From NCBI GenBank assembly GCA_003153055.1, contig PMBV01000111.1, positions 3,132-40,889 on the forward strand: a stretch of DNA of 37,758 nucleotides, in the 5' to 3' direction. The notes under the pieces are model-generated. The model made no database searches. It had not been told where the DNA came from and saw only the letters and a list, made by a program, of their open reading frames with translations. Positions 15,536 through 23,287 of this stretch are shown here, in pieces. A program made the position numbers and the translations under genes. The first letter of the stretch is position 1; each line of letters starts with the position of its first letter. The DNA is from Myxococcales bacterium (lineage in GTDB: Bacteria > Myxococcota > Myxococcia > Myxococcales > Myxococcaceae).

Positions 15536-16498
15536 ATGGACCAAGAGCAGCTCGCGGCGTTCGATCTGGTGGTGCGCGAGGGGAGCTTCACCCGCGCGGC
15601 GGTAGCGCTCGGGGTGGGGCAGCCCGCGGTGAGCGCCCGCATGAAGGGCCTCGAGGAGGAGATCGGCGGGGCGTTGTTCACCCGCGGCCGGAGGGTAGGC
15701 CTCACCGCGCTGGGGCAGAGCTTCCTCCCCTACGCGCGCCGCGCCCTCGAGGTGATGAGCGAAGGAGTCGAGGCCGCTCGGCGCGCCCAGGTGGGCCACC
15801 GGGGCTCGGTGCGCCTCGCCTCGCTGGGCTCGCTCGCCAGCGGCCTTTTGGGCCCAGCGGTGGCCGCCTTCGTGCGGGCCTTCCCTGAGGTCGACCTCCT
15901 CATCCGCTCGGGCAACCACGAGCGAAACGTCGCCCTGCTCCTCGACGGAGTCGTCGACCTCGGCATCGTGGCCTGGCCTTGCACCGAAGCGGGCACGGCC
16001 GACCTCCAGCCGATTCTGTCCTTCAGGGAGCCCGTCGTGCTGGTGGCGAGCCCCCGGCATGCGCTGGCGCGTGCGGGCCGATTCGGCACCGACGAGCTGG
16101 TGCGACTGGGCCGGCCGTTCTTCAAGCTTCGCTGGTGGCAGGACCACCACCCCACCATCGTCGAGCTGGCTCAGCGGGCCGGGCCAATATTCGACTTCCC
16201 GATGGAGACAGCGCGGAGCCTGGCTGTGCAAGGCGTCGGCGTGGGGTTCTTCACCCGCACGTACATCGTCGAAGATGTGCACCGAGGCGGCCTCGTCGAG
16301 CTCGCGGTAAACGGGCTTGGGCCGATGGTCCGCGATAGCGCGCTGGTCCGACGGCGGCGCTCTGGCCCGCTCTCACCGGCGGCGGCTAACCTGGTCGAGG
16401 CGATCCGCCGTCAGGCAGGCGAGCTCGGGCTGCTCGGGCGGCCGGCAACGAGAGCTCGACCGAGGCGCGCGACCAGACGAGGGGCAGTGACACGGTGA
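15536..16498 (+). CDS. LysR-family transcriptional regulator
   Basis: A 320-residue LysR-type regulator with a winged helix-turn-helix at about residues 3-60 (LAAFDLVVREGSFTRAAVAL, GQPAVSARMKGLEEEIG) and a periplasmic-binding-like effector domain from about residue 88 (GSVRLASLGSLASGLLGPAV onward). The basic C-terminal tail of about 20 residues is probably disordered. I place the start at ATG 15536, where GGGAG lies five bases upstream and the family normally begins. ATG codons at 15494 and 15524 would add 14 or 4 residues. No target operon is evident: the divergent DTW gene is the nearest candidate, since LysR proteins often control the neighbouring divergent gene. The effector cannot be predicted. 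Confidence 0.88.
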   Translation: MDQEQLAAFDLVVREGSFTRAAVALGVGQPAVSARMKGLEEEIGGALFTRGRRVGLTALGQSFLPYARRALEVMSEGVEAARRAQVGHRGSVRLASLGSLASGLLGPAVAAFVRAFPEVDLLIRSGNHERNVALLLDGVVDLGIVAWPCTEAGTADLQPILSFREPVVLVASPRHALARAGRFGTDELVRLGRPFFKLRWWQDHHPTIVELAQRAGPIFDFPMETARSLAVQGVGVGFFTRTYIVEDVHRGGLVELAVNGLGPMVRDSALVRRRRSGPLSPAAANLVEAIRRQAGELGLLGRPATRARPRRATRRGAVTR

Positions 16499-16617
16499 CA
16501 CGGCTCCAGACGGTTTCCTTGACCACGCGGTGGCGTCCTCGAGGTTCGAATCTCCTTGTCCGACCCGAAGAAGGTGCGGTGAAACTCACGGGCGCCACGC
16601 CTCACCTTCCGCAACCG

Positions 16618-17751
16618 ATGTCGTCTCCGCCTTCCCGTCTCCCTGGCCTCGATCTCCTCCGCGCGCTCGCCATCACCTGGGTGTTGCTCTTCCACGGGCG
16701 CGTACTTCGCCTCGGCACCACCATCGAACCGGTGTCGCGCTTCGGGTGGATGGGCGTCGACCTCTTCTTCGCCTTGAGCGGCTACCTCATCGGCACTCAG
16801 TGGCTCAGTTCGCTGGGCCGGCCCCGGGCCTTCCGCGACTTCTACCGGCGGCGGTTCTTCCGCATCGTGCCGGCCTACTCGGTGCTCGTCGCGGTGTACT
16901 TCGGGCTGCCGTCGCTGCGGGAAACGGCGGGCATCATGCCGCTGTGGCAGTTCCTCTCGTTCACCGAGAACCTGTTCATCGACTTCACCGTGCCGCGCGC
17001 CTTCTCGCACGTGTGGTCGCTGTGCGTGGAGGAGCACTTCTACCTCGTCTTCCCCCTGCTCTCCTTCGTGCTCCTCAAGGCGCGACCGAGGTGGGCGGTG
17101 CCTGTCTTGGTGGCCTTGGTCATCGGAGGCGTGGCGCTGCGAGTCCACCTGTGGCGTACCCACGTCGCGCCGGCGGAGAATTCGGGCACGGCGTACTTCG
17201 AGCACATCTACTACCCGACATGGACGCGGCTCGACGGGCTCCTGGCAGGGCTGGGAGCGGCGGCCCTCCGAGTGTACCGGCCCGCGTGGTTCGAGCGGCT
17301 CGCCCGGAAGCAGGGGCTCCTCCTGGCGGCGGTGGTGGGAGCGCTCGGAGCCTCGTTCGCGCTCTTCGCCGAGGGTCCCACCGAATGGGCCGCGGCCATC
17401 GGCTTCCCCTTGGTCGCCCTGGGCATGGGGGCGCTGGTGGTGGCGTCGACGCGCTGGAGCTTCGAGGTGCCGGGAGCGCGCGGCCTCGCCACCGGCGCCT
17501 ACAGCTTGTACCTGAGCCACAAGCTGGCGTTGGCCTTCATCCGCGACCGCTGGGGCGAGGGGCTCCAGTCCAACGACCTGGTCGCGTTTGGCGTCTACTC
17601 CGCCGCGGCGCTGGCAATCGGTGGCGCACTGTACTGGCTGGTCGAGCGGCCCTTCCTGCGACTCCGCGAGCGGCGAGACGAGGCCCCCTCACCTTCAGTC
17701 GGCGTGGGACTCCTCGAGGAGCCACGAGGCTCAGCCTCGCTGGTGCCTTGA
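16618..17751 (+). CDS. Acyltransferase-3 (OafA-type) membrane protein
   Basis: A 377-residue membrane protein of the acyltransferase-3 family with about ten hydrophobic helices. It begins LPGLDLLRALAITWVLLFHG, with the catalytic-type His and conserved Arg of the family, followed by GWMGVDLFFALSGYLIG, FYRRRFFRIVPAY, and HVWSLCVEEHFYLVFP, the W-S-L-x-x-E-x-Y signature. Such proteins O-acylate surface polysaccharides, lipids or secondary metabolites. It runs alone, 38 bp from the convergent tonB stop. I choose ATG 16618. The frame stays open to 16495, overlapping the LysR stop, but the extra 41 residues have no family match and would precede the conserved N-terminus. Confidence 0.87.
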   Translation: MSSPPSRLPGLDLLRALAITWVLLFHGRVLRLGTTIEPVSRFGWMGVDLFFALSGYLIGTQWLSSLGRPRAFRDFYRRRFFRIVPAYSVLVAVYFGLPSLRETAGIMPLWQFLSFTENLFIDFTVPRAFSHVWSLCVEEHFYLVFPLLSFVLLKARPRWAVPVLVALVIGGVALRVHLWRTHVAPAENSGTAYFEHIYYPTWTRLDGLLAGLGAAALRVYRPAWFERLARKQGLLLAAVVGALGASFALFAEGPTEWAAAIGFPLVALGMGALVVASTRWSFEVPGARGLATGAYSLYLSHKLALAFIRDRWGEGLQSNDLVAFGVYSAAALAIGGALYWLVERPFLRLRERRDEAPSPSVGVGLLEEPRGSASLVP

Positions 17752-17789
17752 GGCCGAGGCTCCGAAGGCCCCTTCCTCGCCAACGCCGC

Positions 17790-18488
17790 CTACCGCAGCA
17801 CGTACGCGATGGGCATCACCACCCGCACGTCGCAGGGGGGCCTGGGAAGCGGGGCCGCGCGGTGCAGCGTCGCCACCGCGCTCCTGTCCAAGAGGGCGAT
17901 GCCGGAGCTCTCGGTGACGGCGACCTCCTTCACGCTCCCATCCTGAGCCACCAAGAAGCTGAGCAGCACCCGGCCCTCCCAGCCCATCTCCCGGGCCAGC
18001 TCCGGGTAGACGAGGCGCTGGTGGATCTCCCTGCGCAGGTATTCGAAGTGCGCCCGGTTGTACGCGGCGGTGGCGGCCCCCAGTCCGCCCGTTGCACCTT
18101 CGACGCCCGCCTGGGCCTCTCCACGGCCCTCGCTCCCTGGCTGCGCAACGCCCCCATCCGCCACTCCCTCGGAGAGCAACTCGCCCTCGACCTCCTCGGC
18201 TGTGGCGAGGGGCGCCGCCGGGGCCGCACTGACGGCTGCTGGCACGACAGGAGCGGCTCGTCTTGCCTGATGAGGGCGCACTGGCCTCGCCCGCACCGGT
18301 TCTGGGCTCTGCGACGGGCCGGCGCTCCTCGCGGGAGGTCCCGGGGTCACGTCGACGGTGAAGTCGATGAGCAGCGGCTGCTGGCGGCGCGGCGCCTCGG
18401 GCTCCACCTGGGCGAGGGTGAGCGCGAGCGCGCCGTGGAGGGCACCGGAGAGCACCAATCCGACCCGGAGCCTCCGCGCCGGCCTCAC
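17790..18488 (-). CDS. TonB-family energy transducer
   Basis: A 232-residue TonB protein with an N-terminal membrane anchor (about residues 9-26), a long Pro/Ala/Arg-rich periplasmic spacer (about 48-140), and a C-terminal TonB domain with YPELAREMGWEGRVLLSFLV at about 161-180 and the closing beta strand. It transfers proton-motive energy to a TonB-dependent receptor. Its GTG start overlaps the TGA of the TauE/SafE-like gene (GTGA). It closes a seven-gene operon that begins with a TonB-dependent receptor, which is likely its dedicated partner. ExbB and ExbD are not in the window, so they must be supplied from elsewhere. Confidence 0.9.
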   Translation of the reverse strand: MRPARRLRVGLVLSGALHGALALTLAQVEPEAPRRQQPLLIDFTVDVTPGPPARSAGPSQSPEPVRARPVRPHQARRAAPVVPAAVSAAPAAPLATAEEVEGELLSEGVADGGVAQPGSEGRGEAQAGVEGATGGLGAATAAYNRAHFEYLRREIHQRLVYPELAREMGWEGRVLLSFLVAQDGSVKEVAVTESSGIALLDRSAVATLHRAAPLPRPPCDVRVVMPIAYVLR

Positions 18489-19117
18489 CCGCCCCCGCCT
18501 CCGCCTTCGAGGAGCATCCGGAGCCCCATCAGAACCATCACCGCGGCCGCTCCGTAGCGGACGAACGGCACGAGCGACCGGGCTTCGGTGCGAATGCTCC
18601 GCCCAATCATCGCCAGCGCCCCGCCGAGCAGCAGCAGTGGCGAAAGCGTCAGCCCCAGGCCGTAGGCCAAGCCGTCGAGCAGTCCGAGCACCATCGAGCC
18701 GGTCCCGGCGGCGACGGTGAACAGCGTCAAGAGCGGCGGGCAGGGGACGAGCCCGCTGACGACCCCCAGCCCCACCAACGAGGCGCCGCGGCTCACTCGG
18801 TGCGCGCGGGAGCAACTCGGCGCCGGTGAGAACAGGGGCAGGCTGACCCCCGCGGCGATGACCAGGCCCCCCGAGACCCATCGCACCAGGCTCGCTCCCT
18901 GGGGTGAGAGCGCGTGCCCCAGCGCCGCGGCCCCCGTGCTCAGTGCGCTGTACGTCACCAGCTTGCCGCCGAGGAACAGTGCCGACGAGCGAAGCCCGTC
19001 GCGGAAGCCTCCTCCCATGGCGAGGAGATGAGGCCCCAGGTACGGCATGCAGGAGAACGTGCAGGTGGTGCTGCCGTAGAGCGTCCCGAGGAGGAAGAGG
19101 CCGAGGACGTCGCTCAC
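18485..19117 (-). CDS. TauE/SafE (UreH/CcdA-like) membrane protein
   Basis: A 210-residue polytopic protein with about six helices in a two-fold arrangement. The first half has TTCTFSCMPYLGPHLLAMGGG and the second VSGLVPCPPLLTLFTVAAG, the paired Cys/Pro motifs of the UreH/SafE and CcdA group. Such proteins transport small anions or metal ions, or move thiol reducing equivalents; the Cys pair in the first half (C-x3-C) leaves both options open. GTG 19117 overlaps the stop of the ATPase-activator gene. The C-terminus is a Gly run and overlaps the tonB start. Its position inside a redox/uptake operon suggests a role in metal or electron supply, but that is inference. Confidence 0.78.
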   Translation of the reverse strand: MSDVLGLFLLGTLYGSTTCTFSCMPYLGPHLLAMGGGFRDGLRSSALFLGGKLVTYSALSTGAAALGHALSPQGASLVRWVSGGLVIAAGVSLPLFSPAPSCSRAHRVSRGASLVGLGVVSGLVPCPPLLTLFTVAAGTGSMVLGLLDGLAYGLGLTLSPLLLLGGALAMIGRSIRTEARSLVPFVRYGAAAVMVLMGLRMLLEGGGGGG

Positions 19118-19926
19118 TGCCCCCTCCCGCCGCTCTCACCCGCTCGCCGTCGCGCCAGGAGCGCCGCCCCATAGGCGGTGGTGAACTGCGGCGCGGGGGC
19201 CACCACCAGCTCGCGTCGAAGGACCTCGCGCATCCCCCGCACCAACCCCTGGTTCAAGGCCGGCCCTCCATCGAAGAGCACCTTATCGGCCAGCACCACC
19301 TCGCCCACCAGCCGGGAGATCCTCCGCGCGATGGCCAGGTGCACGGCGGTGATGACGTCTTCACGGCTCTTCCCATCGGCCAGGAGGCTGGTGATCTCCG
19401 ACTCGGCGAAGACCGTGCAGGTGCTGTTGATGGCCAGCCGCGGCTCGCCACCCTCACGGTGTGACGCGCCCATCTCCTCGAGGCTGATGCCCATCGTCAT
19501 GGCGGTCATGTCGAGGAAGCGACCGGTGCCGGCGGCGCACTTGTCATTCATCTTGAACTTGAGCACCTGGCCGCGCTGGTCGATGGAGATGACCTTCGTG
19601 TCCTGGCCCCCCAAGTTGATGACGGTCCGCACGCCGGTGGGGTTCTTCTGGTCGCCGCACGCGCCGACGGCGTTGGCGGTGATTTCGCTCACGGTCTCGT
19701 TGGCCGCGGTGAAGATCCTCCGGCCGTAGCCGGTCGCCACCAGGTGACGGACATCTTGCCGCCGCACCCCCGCCCGCTCGACCAGATCCCCCAGCGCTCC
19801 CTCGGCGTTCTCGTTGAACCGGCTCCCGGTGGCGCACAGCTCGCGCCCCAGCACCTGCTCATTCTCGTCGACCAGCACCGCCTTGATGGCCATCGAGCCG
19901 ATGTCGACTCCCGCGTAGCAGTCCAT
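19114..19926 (-). CDS. HgdC/BadF-type ATPase activator of a 2-hydroxyacyl-CoA dehydratase-like enzyme
   Basis: A 270-residue ASKHA-fold ATPase of the BcrAD/BadFG/HgdC family. It has YAGVDIGSMAIKAVLVDE (phosphate loop 1), NLGGQDTKVISID (phosphate loop 2), and the two Cys that bridge one [4Fe-4S] cluster between two subunits: C130 in MNDKCAAGTGRF and C170 in NSTCTVFAESE. The adenosine motif is DGGPALNQG. In the family, ATP hydrolysis pushes one electron at very low potential onto a partner dehydratase or double-cubane protein. The partner is the gene ending 4 bp upstream (19931-21175). The length, about 260-270 residues, is that of the simple homodimeric activators. Confidence 0.92.
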   Translation of the reverse strand: MDCYAGVDIGSMAIKAVLVDENEQVLGRELCATGSRFNENAEGALGDLVERAGVRRQDVRHLVATGYGRRIFTAANETVSEITANAVGACGDQKNPTGVRTVINLGGQDTKVISIDQRGQVLKFKMNDKCAAGTGRFLDMTAMTMGISLEEMGASHREGGEPRLAINSTCTVFAESEITSLLADGKSREDVITAVHLAIARRISRLVGEVVLADKVLFDGGPALNQGLVRGMREVLRRELVVAPAPQFTTAYGAALLARRRAGESGGRGQ

Positions 19927-19930
19927 CGGG

Positions 19931-21175
19931 CTAGCTCCTCGGACGGTGGGTAGCGATGTCCAAGAAGGTCTCGATGCGGGTGGTGAGCTGCCCCAGGTCG
20001 TCGGGGCTATAGTCGGTCTCCAGCGCCAGCATCGGGATCTCCTTCTCGGTGAGCGCCCGCTCGACGGCCCGCTGCTCGAGCTCGTAGATCTGGCAGCCAG
20101 AGAAGGTCTGATAGATGACGCCGTCGACCTTCATCTTCTGCGCCTGCTCGAGCAAGCGGCGAATCCGCTCGGTGTTGCGGGCGTAGAACGGGCAGGTGTT
20201 GGGGCGCAGGGAGCGGTCGGCCAGGGCCGGCACCATGTCTTCGAGGTGGGGCTCGGCGTAGGCTACCGCGTCGTTCAGCAGTCGATCCGACGTGCACACC
20301 TCGTCGGCGACGATGAGTCCGCCGAGCCGTTCGATCAACAGCGGCACCTTCAAGTTGGGGAAAACCGGCGGGCTGCCTGCGAGGAGGATGCGCGGGGCGT
20401 GGCCCCAGCGTTGTTCGAGCGCAGTGGGGCGGCGCTGCTCCAGCTCGTCGTTGAGCCGCGAGACGGCGGCGGTCCACTCGTCGAGATCCTCGAGGAGGTA
20501 GGCCTGGCTCACCAAGAGCGCGTCCTTGCCCAGCAGCACCGGACCTAAGCCCGCCCGCAGCTCCTTGAGCCGTCGGAACTGGGCGCGCGCCGAGTTCACC
20601 TTGCGGATCGCCTCGTCGAGCTGGCGGACGCCAAGCCGGCGCCCAGTCGCCTTCTCCAGCCGAGCGACCAGCCGCCACACCGAGGCGTGGAAGTACTCGC
20701 GAGCCACCTCCGACTCGTTCGACTGCGGAACCTCCAGCACGTGCACCGGGTACCCCATGCCCTCGGCGAGCTGCATGGCCTTGCTCTTCGACTGGCAGGT
20801 GGTGGGGCTCACCATGAGCGCGAGGTCGCGGCCCCCGAGCGGAGGCCCCTTGTCCGCCAGCATCCCCACCGTGGACGCGATGAGCGAGCAGGTGCGGGCG
20901 GGCAACTGCTCGGCGCCCTTCTGGGCCTGTGAGTAGGAGCCGCCGCACAGCCGCAGCGGCGTGGCCCCCAGGGCACGGATCAACTCCTCCGGCACCTGCA
21001 CGCAGGTGACGCCGATGAGCGGCCCCGAGCCGCGGCGCGGCTGCCCCTCGCAGTAGATGCGGCGGTAGAGCTCGTAGAACGGCCTCATGCCCGCCGGGTT
21101 GTCGGGAAAGTCGTGCTCCACCGCGTCGAGCAGCCGCTCGGCCTCGGCGGCGTGTCCTGCTGTCTCCGTGCTCAT
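19931..21175 (-). CDS. HgdB / double-cubane-type 2-hydroxyacyl-CoA dehydratase homologue
   Basis: A 414-residue protein of the HgdB/FldBC/BcrBC family with two Rossmann-like halves. Conserved family cysteines are C77 (RLCGGSYSQ), C96 (ARTCSLIAST), C127 (SPTTCQSKSK), C294 (DEVCTSDRLL), C328 (PNTCPFYARN) and C361 (FSGCQIYELE); C42 and C58 are extra. Only one such subunit is encoded, not the two of true dehydratases or four of benzoyl-CoA reductase. With six Cys in equivalent places it resembles double-cubane cluster proteins, which take electrons from an HgdC-type activator and reduce small molecules such as acetylene. The ATG at 21175 overlaps the preceding stop by 4 bp, fixing the start. No acyl-CoA metabolism genes are nearby, which speaks against a fermentative dehydratase. 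Confidence 0.85.
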   Translation of the reverse strand: MSTETAGHAAEAERLLDAVEHDFPDNPAGMRPFYELYRRIYCEGQPRRGSGPLIGVTCVQVPEELIRALGATPLRLCGGSYSQAQKGAEQLPARTCSLIASTVGMLADKGPPLGGRDLALMVSPTTCQSKSKAMQLAEGMGYPVHVLEVPQSNESEVAREYFHASVWRLVARLEKATGRRLGVRQLDEAIRKVNSARAQFRRLKELRAGLGPVLLGKDALLVSQAYLLEDLDEWTAAVSRLNDELEQRRPTALEQRWGHAPRILLAGSPPVFPNLKVPLLIERLGGLIVADEVCTSDRLLNDAVAYAEPHLEDMVPALADRSLRPNTCPFYARNTERIRRLLEQAQKMKVDGVIYQTFSGCQIYELEQRAVERALTEKEIPMLALETDYSPDDLGQLTTRIETFLDIATHRPRS

Positions 21176-22215
21176 GAGTGCTTCTCCCCATTCCCGACCT
21201 GGCTGGCGTTGCCCAGGCCCGCCTTCGGAGCCACTAGCCCCGACTCGCCCATGCGGGCGAAGAAGCCCGCGGCGGTGGCTCGGTAGACGGGGAAGCCGAC
21301 GAAGGTGGCCTGGAGACAGTCCGTCTCCGGGCAGACAGCGACGCACTTCAGGCAGAGCATGCAGTTGCTGGTAGTCATGTTCGTGGTCTCGAGGTCGGTG
21401 GCGATTTCGGGGATACCGATGTCGCACGCGCGGGCGCAGTTGCCGCACCTGGTGCACCGCGCCCCGTCCTTGCTCAGCCGCAGCAGCGCCAGCCGCCCGA
21501 AGAGGTGCTGCAACGCGCTCATCGGACAGAGCAGACAGAAGAAGCGGCGTTTGACGAAGGAGCCAACCAGGAACACTCCCAGCATCAGCAACCCCAGGCT
21601 GCTGAGCACGACCATCGTGGTGGTGCTGAAGTCGATGGCCAGCTCCGAAGTGCGCCCGGTGAAGAGAGGCAGCAGGGTCCGAGCCGGACAGAGCTGGCAC
21701 CAGGTCGCGCCCGCGTCGTGGGGGAGACGCGGCAGGCCGAAGAGCGAGTTGGCGACGCCCAGCGGAGGAATCACCACCAGCAGCAGGAAGAAGTACTTGA
21801 TGGCACTCAGCCGCCGAAAGGTGGCCTCCGAGTACTCGCTGCCGCGCACGCCCAGGCGCTGGCGCAGTCGAGTGATCCAATCCTGCACGGTGCCCAGTGG
21901 GCAAAGCCAGCCACACCAGGCCTTGTTGAGCACAGCAAACCAAACCACGAAGGTGAGTAGGCTCATCGAGAGCCCGATGAGCGCCCCGACCGCCGAGCGC
22001 GCCAGCTTCACGTTGAGCATGTGCTGGAGCGGGAACAAGAAGCAGGTGCCACCCCGCTCATCTCCGGCAAAGGGGCAAGCGAAGGTGGGAAGGTTGTTGC
22101 TCAGGTCAACGGCCGCCGAGCCGCCGTAGACGAGCAGCGCGAAGGCCGCCAACTGGAACCAGGTCCGGAACCTCGACACGTCGCCGCGGTTGAGCCACGT
22201 ACGCCAGCGACTCAT
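21172..22215 (-). CDS. Polytopic Fe-S membrane protein (NapH/NosR-C-like)
   Basis: A 347-residue protein with about five hydrophobic helices. CxxxCP/CxxCP motifs lie at the membrane edge (C101-C105 in CGWLCPLG, C173-C176 in CQLCP, C227-C230 in CLLCPMS), as in NapH, NosR and CcoG. A cytoplasmic tail then carries two classical [4Fe-4S] ferredoxin sites: C254/257/260/264 and C285/288/291/295. A C46-C58 pair sits in the first outer loop. Such proteins move electrons between quinol or periplasmic donors and cytoplasmic carriers. Translationally coupled at both ends (ATGA overlaps at 22212 and 21172), it directly precedes the HgdB homologue. It is thus the likely electron source for the activator pair, an inference from context. 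Confidence 0.85.
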   Translation of the reverse strand: MSRWRTWLNRGDVSRFRTWFQLAAFALLVYGGSAAVDLSNNLPTFACPFAGDERGGTCFLFPLQHMLNVKLARSAVGALIGLSMSLLTFVVWFAVLNKAWCGWLCPLGTVQDWITRLRQRLGVRGSEYSEATFRRLSAIKYFFLLLVVIPPLGVANSLFGLPRLPHDAGATWCQLCPARTLLPLFTGRTSELAIDFSTTTMVVLSSLGLLMLGVFLVGSFVKRRFFCLLCPMSALQHLFGRLALLRLSKDGARCTRCGNCARACDIGIPEIATDLETTNMTTSNCMLCLKCVAVCPETDCLQATFVGFPVYRATAAGFFARMGESGLVAPKAGLGNASQVGNGEKHS

Positions 22216-23276
22216 TGGGCCACCAGCCGAGCGCGCCTGGCCTTGCGGCGCTCGCGCGAGAGGAACACGCCGCCACCGGCGACGAAGACCGTCAGCACGG
22301 TGAGGCCCAGCCCCCAAGCCTGTGAGGAGTAGGCACTCCTCGGAGTCGAGTAACGCCAAGGCAAGGTGGTGACGAGCTTCACGCGCTCGTAGGGCTGGCC
22401 GTCCAGAGTCCCCGCCTCCTCGTACTCGTGCGAGGCGGTGACCAAGAGCCGGCCCCTCCGGTCCCGGGAGAAGAGCTCCCACCGGGCAGGGTAGGCGTCC
22501 TGCACCAACTGCACCGAGACCTTCCCCTGCGCGTCGGTGGTGAGCTGCCGGGTCCAACCCTTCTCGCTGCGGACGGTGACGGCGGCCCCAGCGAGCGGAG
22601 CGCCCTTGAGCAGCACCTGCAGCACCAACTCGTCACCTGACGCGGTCTTGATGTGGAAGTTCCCGTCCCACAGCGACTCGCCGATGATGTCGAGCGGTGC
22701 CTCGGGCAGACCGCTCAGCACCTGCCGGTCGGCCTCGTGCTTGTACGGGTGCCCCCAACGACAGCTGTGGTGGAGCGCCACCCACTTGGCGGTGCGCACC
22801 ACCCGAGCTCCCTCGGCGACCTGCTGATCGATGACGTAGACGCTGTTGGCTCCGTGCACTGGCTCGTGGGGTTCGTCGGTGCTGGTGGCCACCTCGACCC
22901 ACAGCCCCTCGTCGTCGGCCCCCAGGCGGGCCTGCTCGACGGTGCCGTCGGGTCGAAGCACGGAGGCCACGGCCGAGGGCGCGAGGTCCTGGGCGCTCAG
23001 GCGGTAGCGGCGAAGTGGGATGGCCACGTGCTCCGACTCATCGCCTGAGGGTCCGTGCTGGCCTCGCCCCGGCGTTACCCCCGGCGGGAAGAAGGAGAGG
23101 CTGAGCGGCTGCAACCCCGTGCCTGGGTGCTGAGGCCGCTCGGCGAGCCCACTCGAGGCGACGAGGAGCGCGCCCAGCATCGCCGAGCGAGAGAGAGACC
23201 AAGCCCGACGCCGGCTCGGAGGTTCTCTCGGCTCCCCACGGGCCGCTGGAGCACTGTGACAGTTGAGCTCGTTCAT
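22212..23276 (-). CDS. Periplasmic DUF4198/NikM-like protein with C-terminal membrane anchor
   Basis: A 354-residue exported protein. A hydrophobic signal lies at about residues 30-45 after a basic stretch (SRRRAWSLSRSAMLGALLVA), followed by a beta-rich domain. The segment LVLQVLLKGAPLAGAAVTVR and TTDAQGKVSVQL has the carboxypeptidase-regulatory-like/DUF4198 pattern seen in NikM-type nickel or cobalt uptake proteins. A single helix at about 325-342, followed by arginines, anchors the C-terminus. HHSCRWGHPYKHE near residue 170 is a His/Cys-rich spot that could bind metal. It lies 11 bp after the TonB-dependent receptor gene and overlaps the Fe-S protein gene. Ligand unknown; an ATG 32 codons downstream is an alternative start. 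Confidence 0.7.
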   Translation of the reverse strand: MNELNCHSAPAARGEPREPPSRRRAWSLSRSAMLGALLVASSGLAERPQHPGTGLQPLSLSFFPPGVTPGRGQHGPSGDESEHVAIPLRRYRLSAQDLAPSAVASVLRPDGTVEQARLGADDEGLWVEVATSTDEPHEPVHGANSVYVIDQQVAEGARVVRTAKWVALHHSCRWGHPYKHEADRQVLSGLPEAPLDIIGESLWDGNFHIKTASGDELVLQVLLKGAPLAGAAVTVRSEKGWTRQLTTDAQGKVSVQLVQDAYPARWELFSRDRRGRLLVTASHEYEEAGTLDGQPYERVKLVTTLPWRYSTPRSAYSSQAWGLGLTVLTVFVAGGGVFLSRERRKARRARLVAQ

Positions 23277-23287
23277 GGTGGCGCCGC

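Noticed and set aside
16525..16570. A tRNA T-arm-like string (GAGGTTCGAATCTCC) upstream of the acyltransferase gene
   Set aside because: The T stem pairs poorly, no matching 5' acceptor, D arm or anticodon arm precedes it, and no CCA follows. Probably chance.
18488..19172. Extension of the tonB frame upstream to 19172
   Set aside because: It is a shadow of the TauE/SafE-like gene; GTG 18488 overlaps that gene's stop and gives a normal TonB N-terminus.
19931..21943. A 670-residue version of the HgdB homologue
   Set aside because: The first 256 residues are a shadow of the Fe-S membrane protein; the real start is ATG 21175 at the 4-bp overlap.
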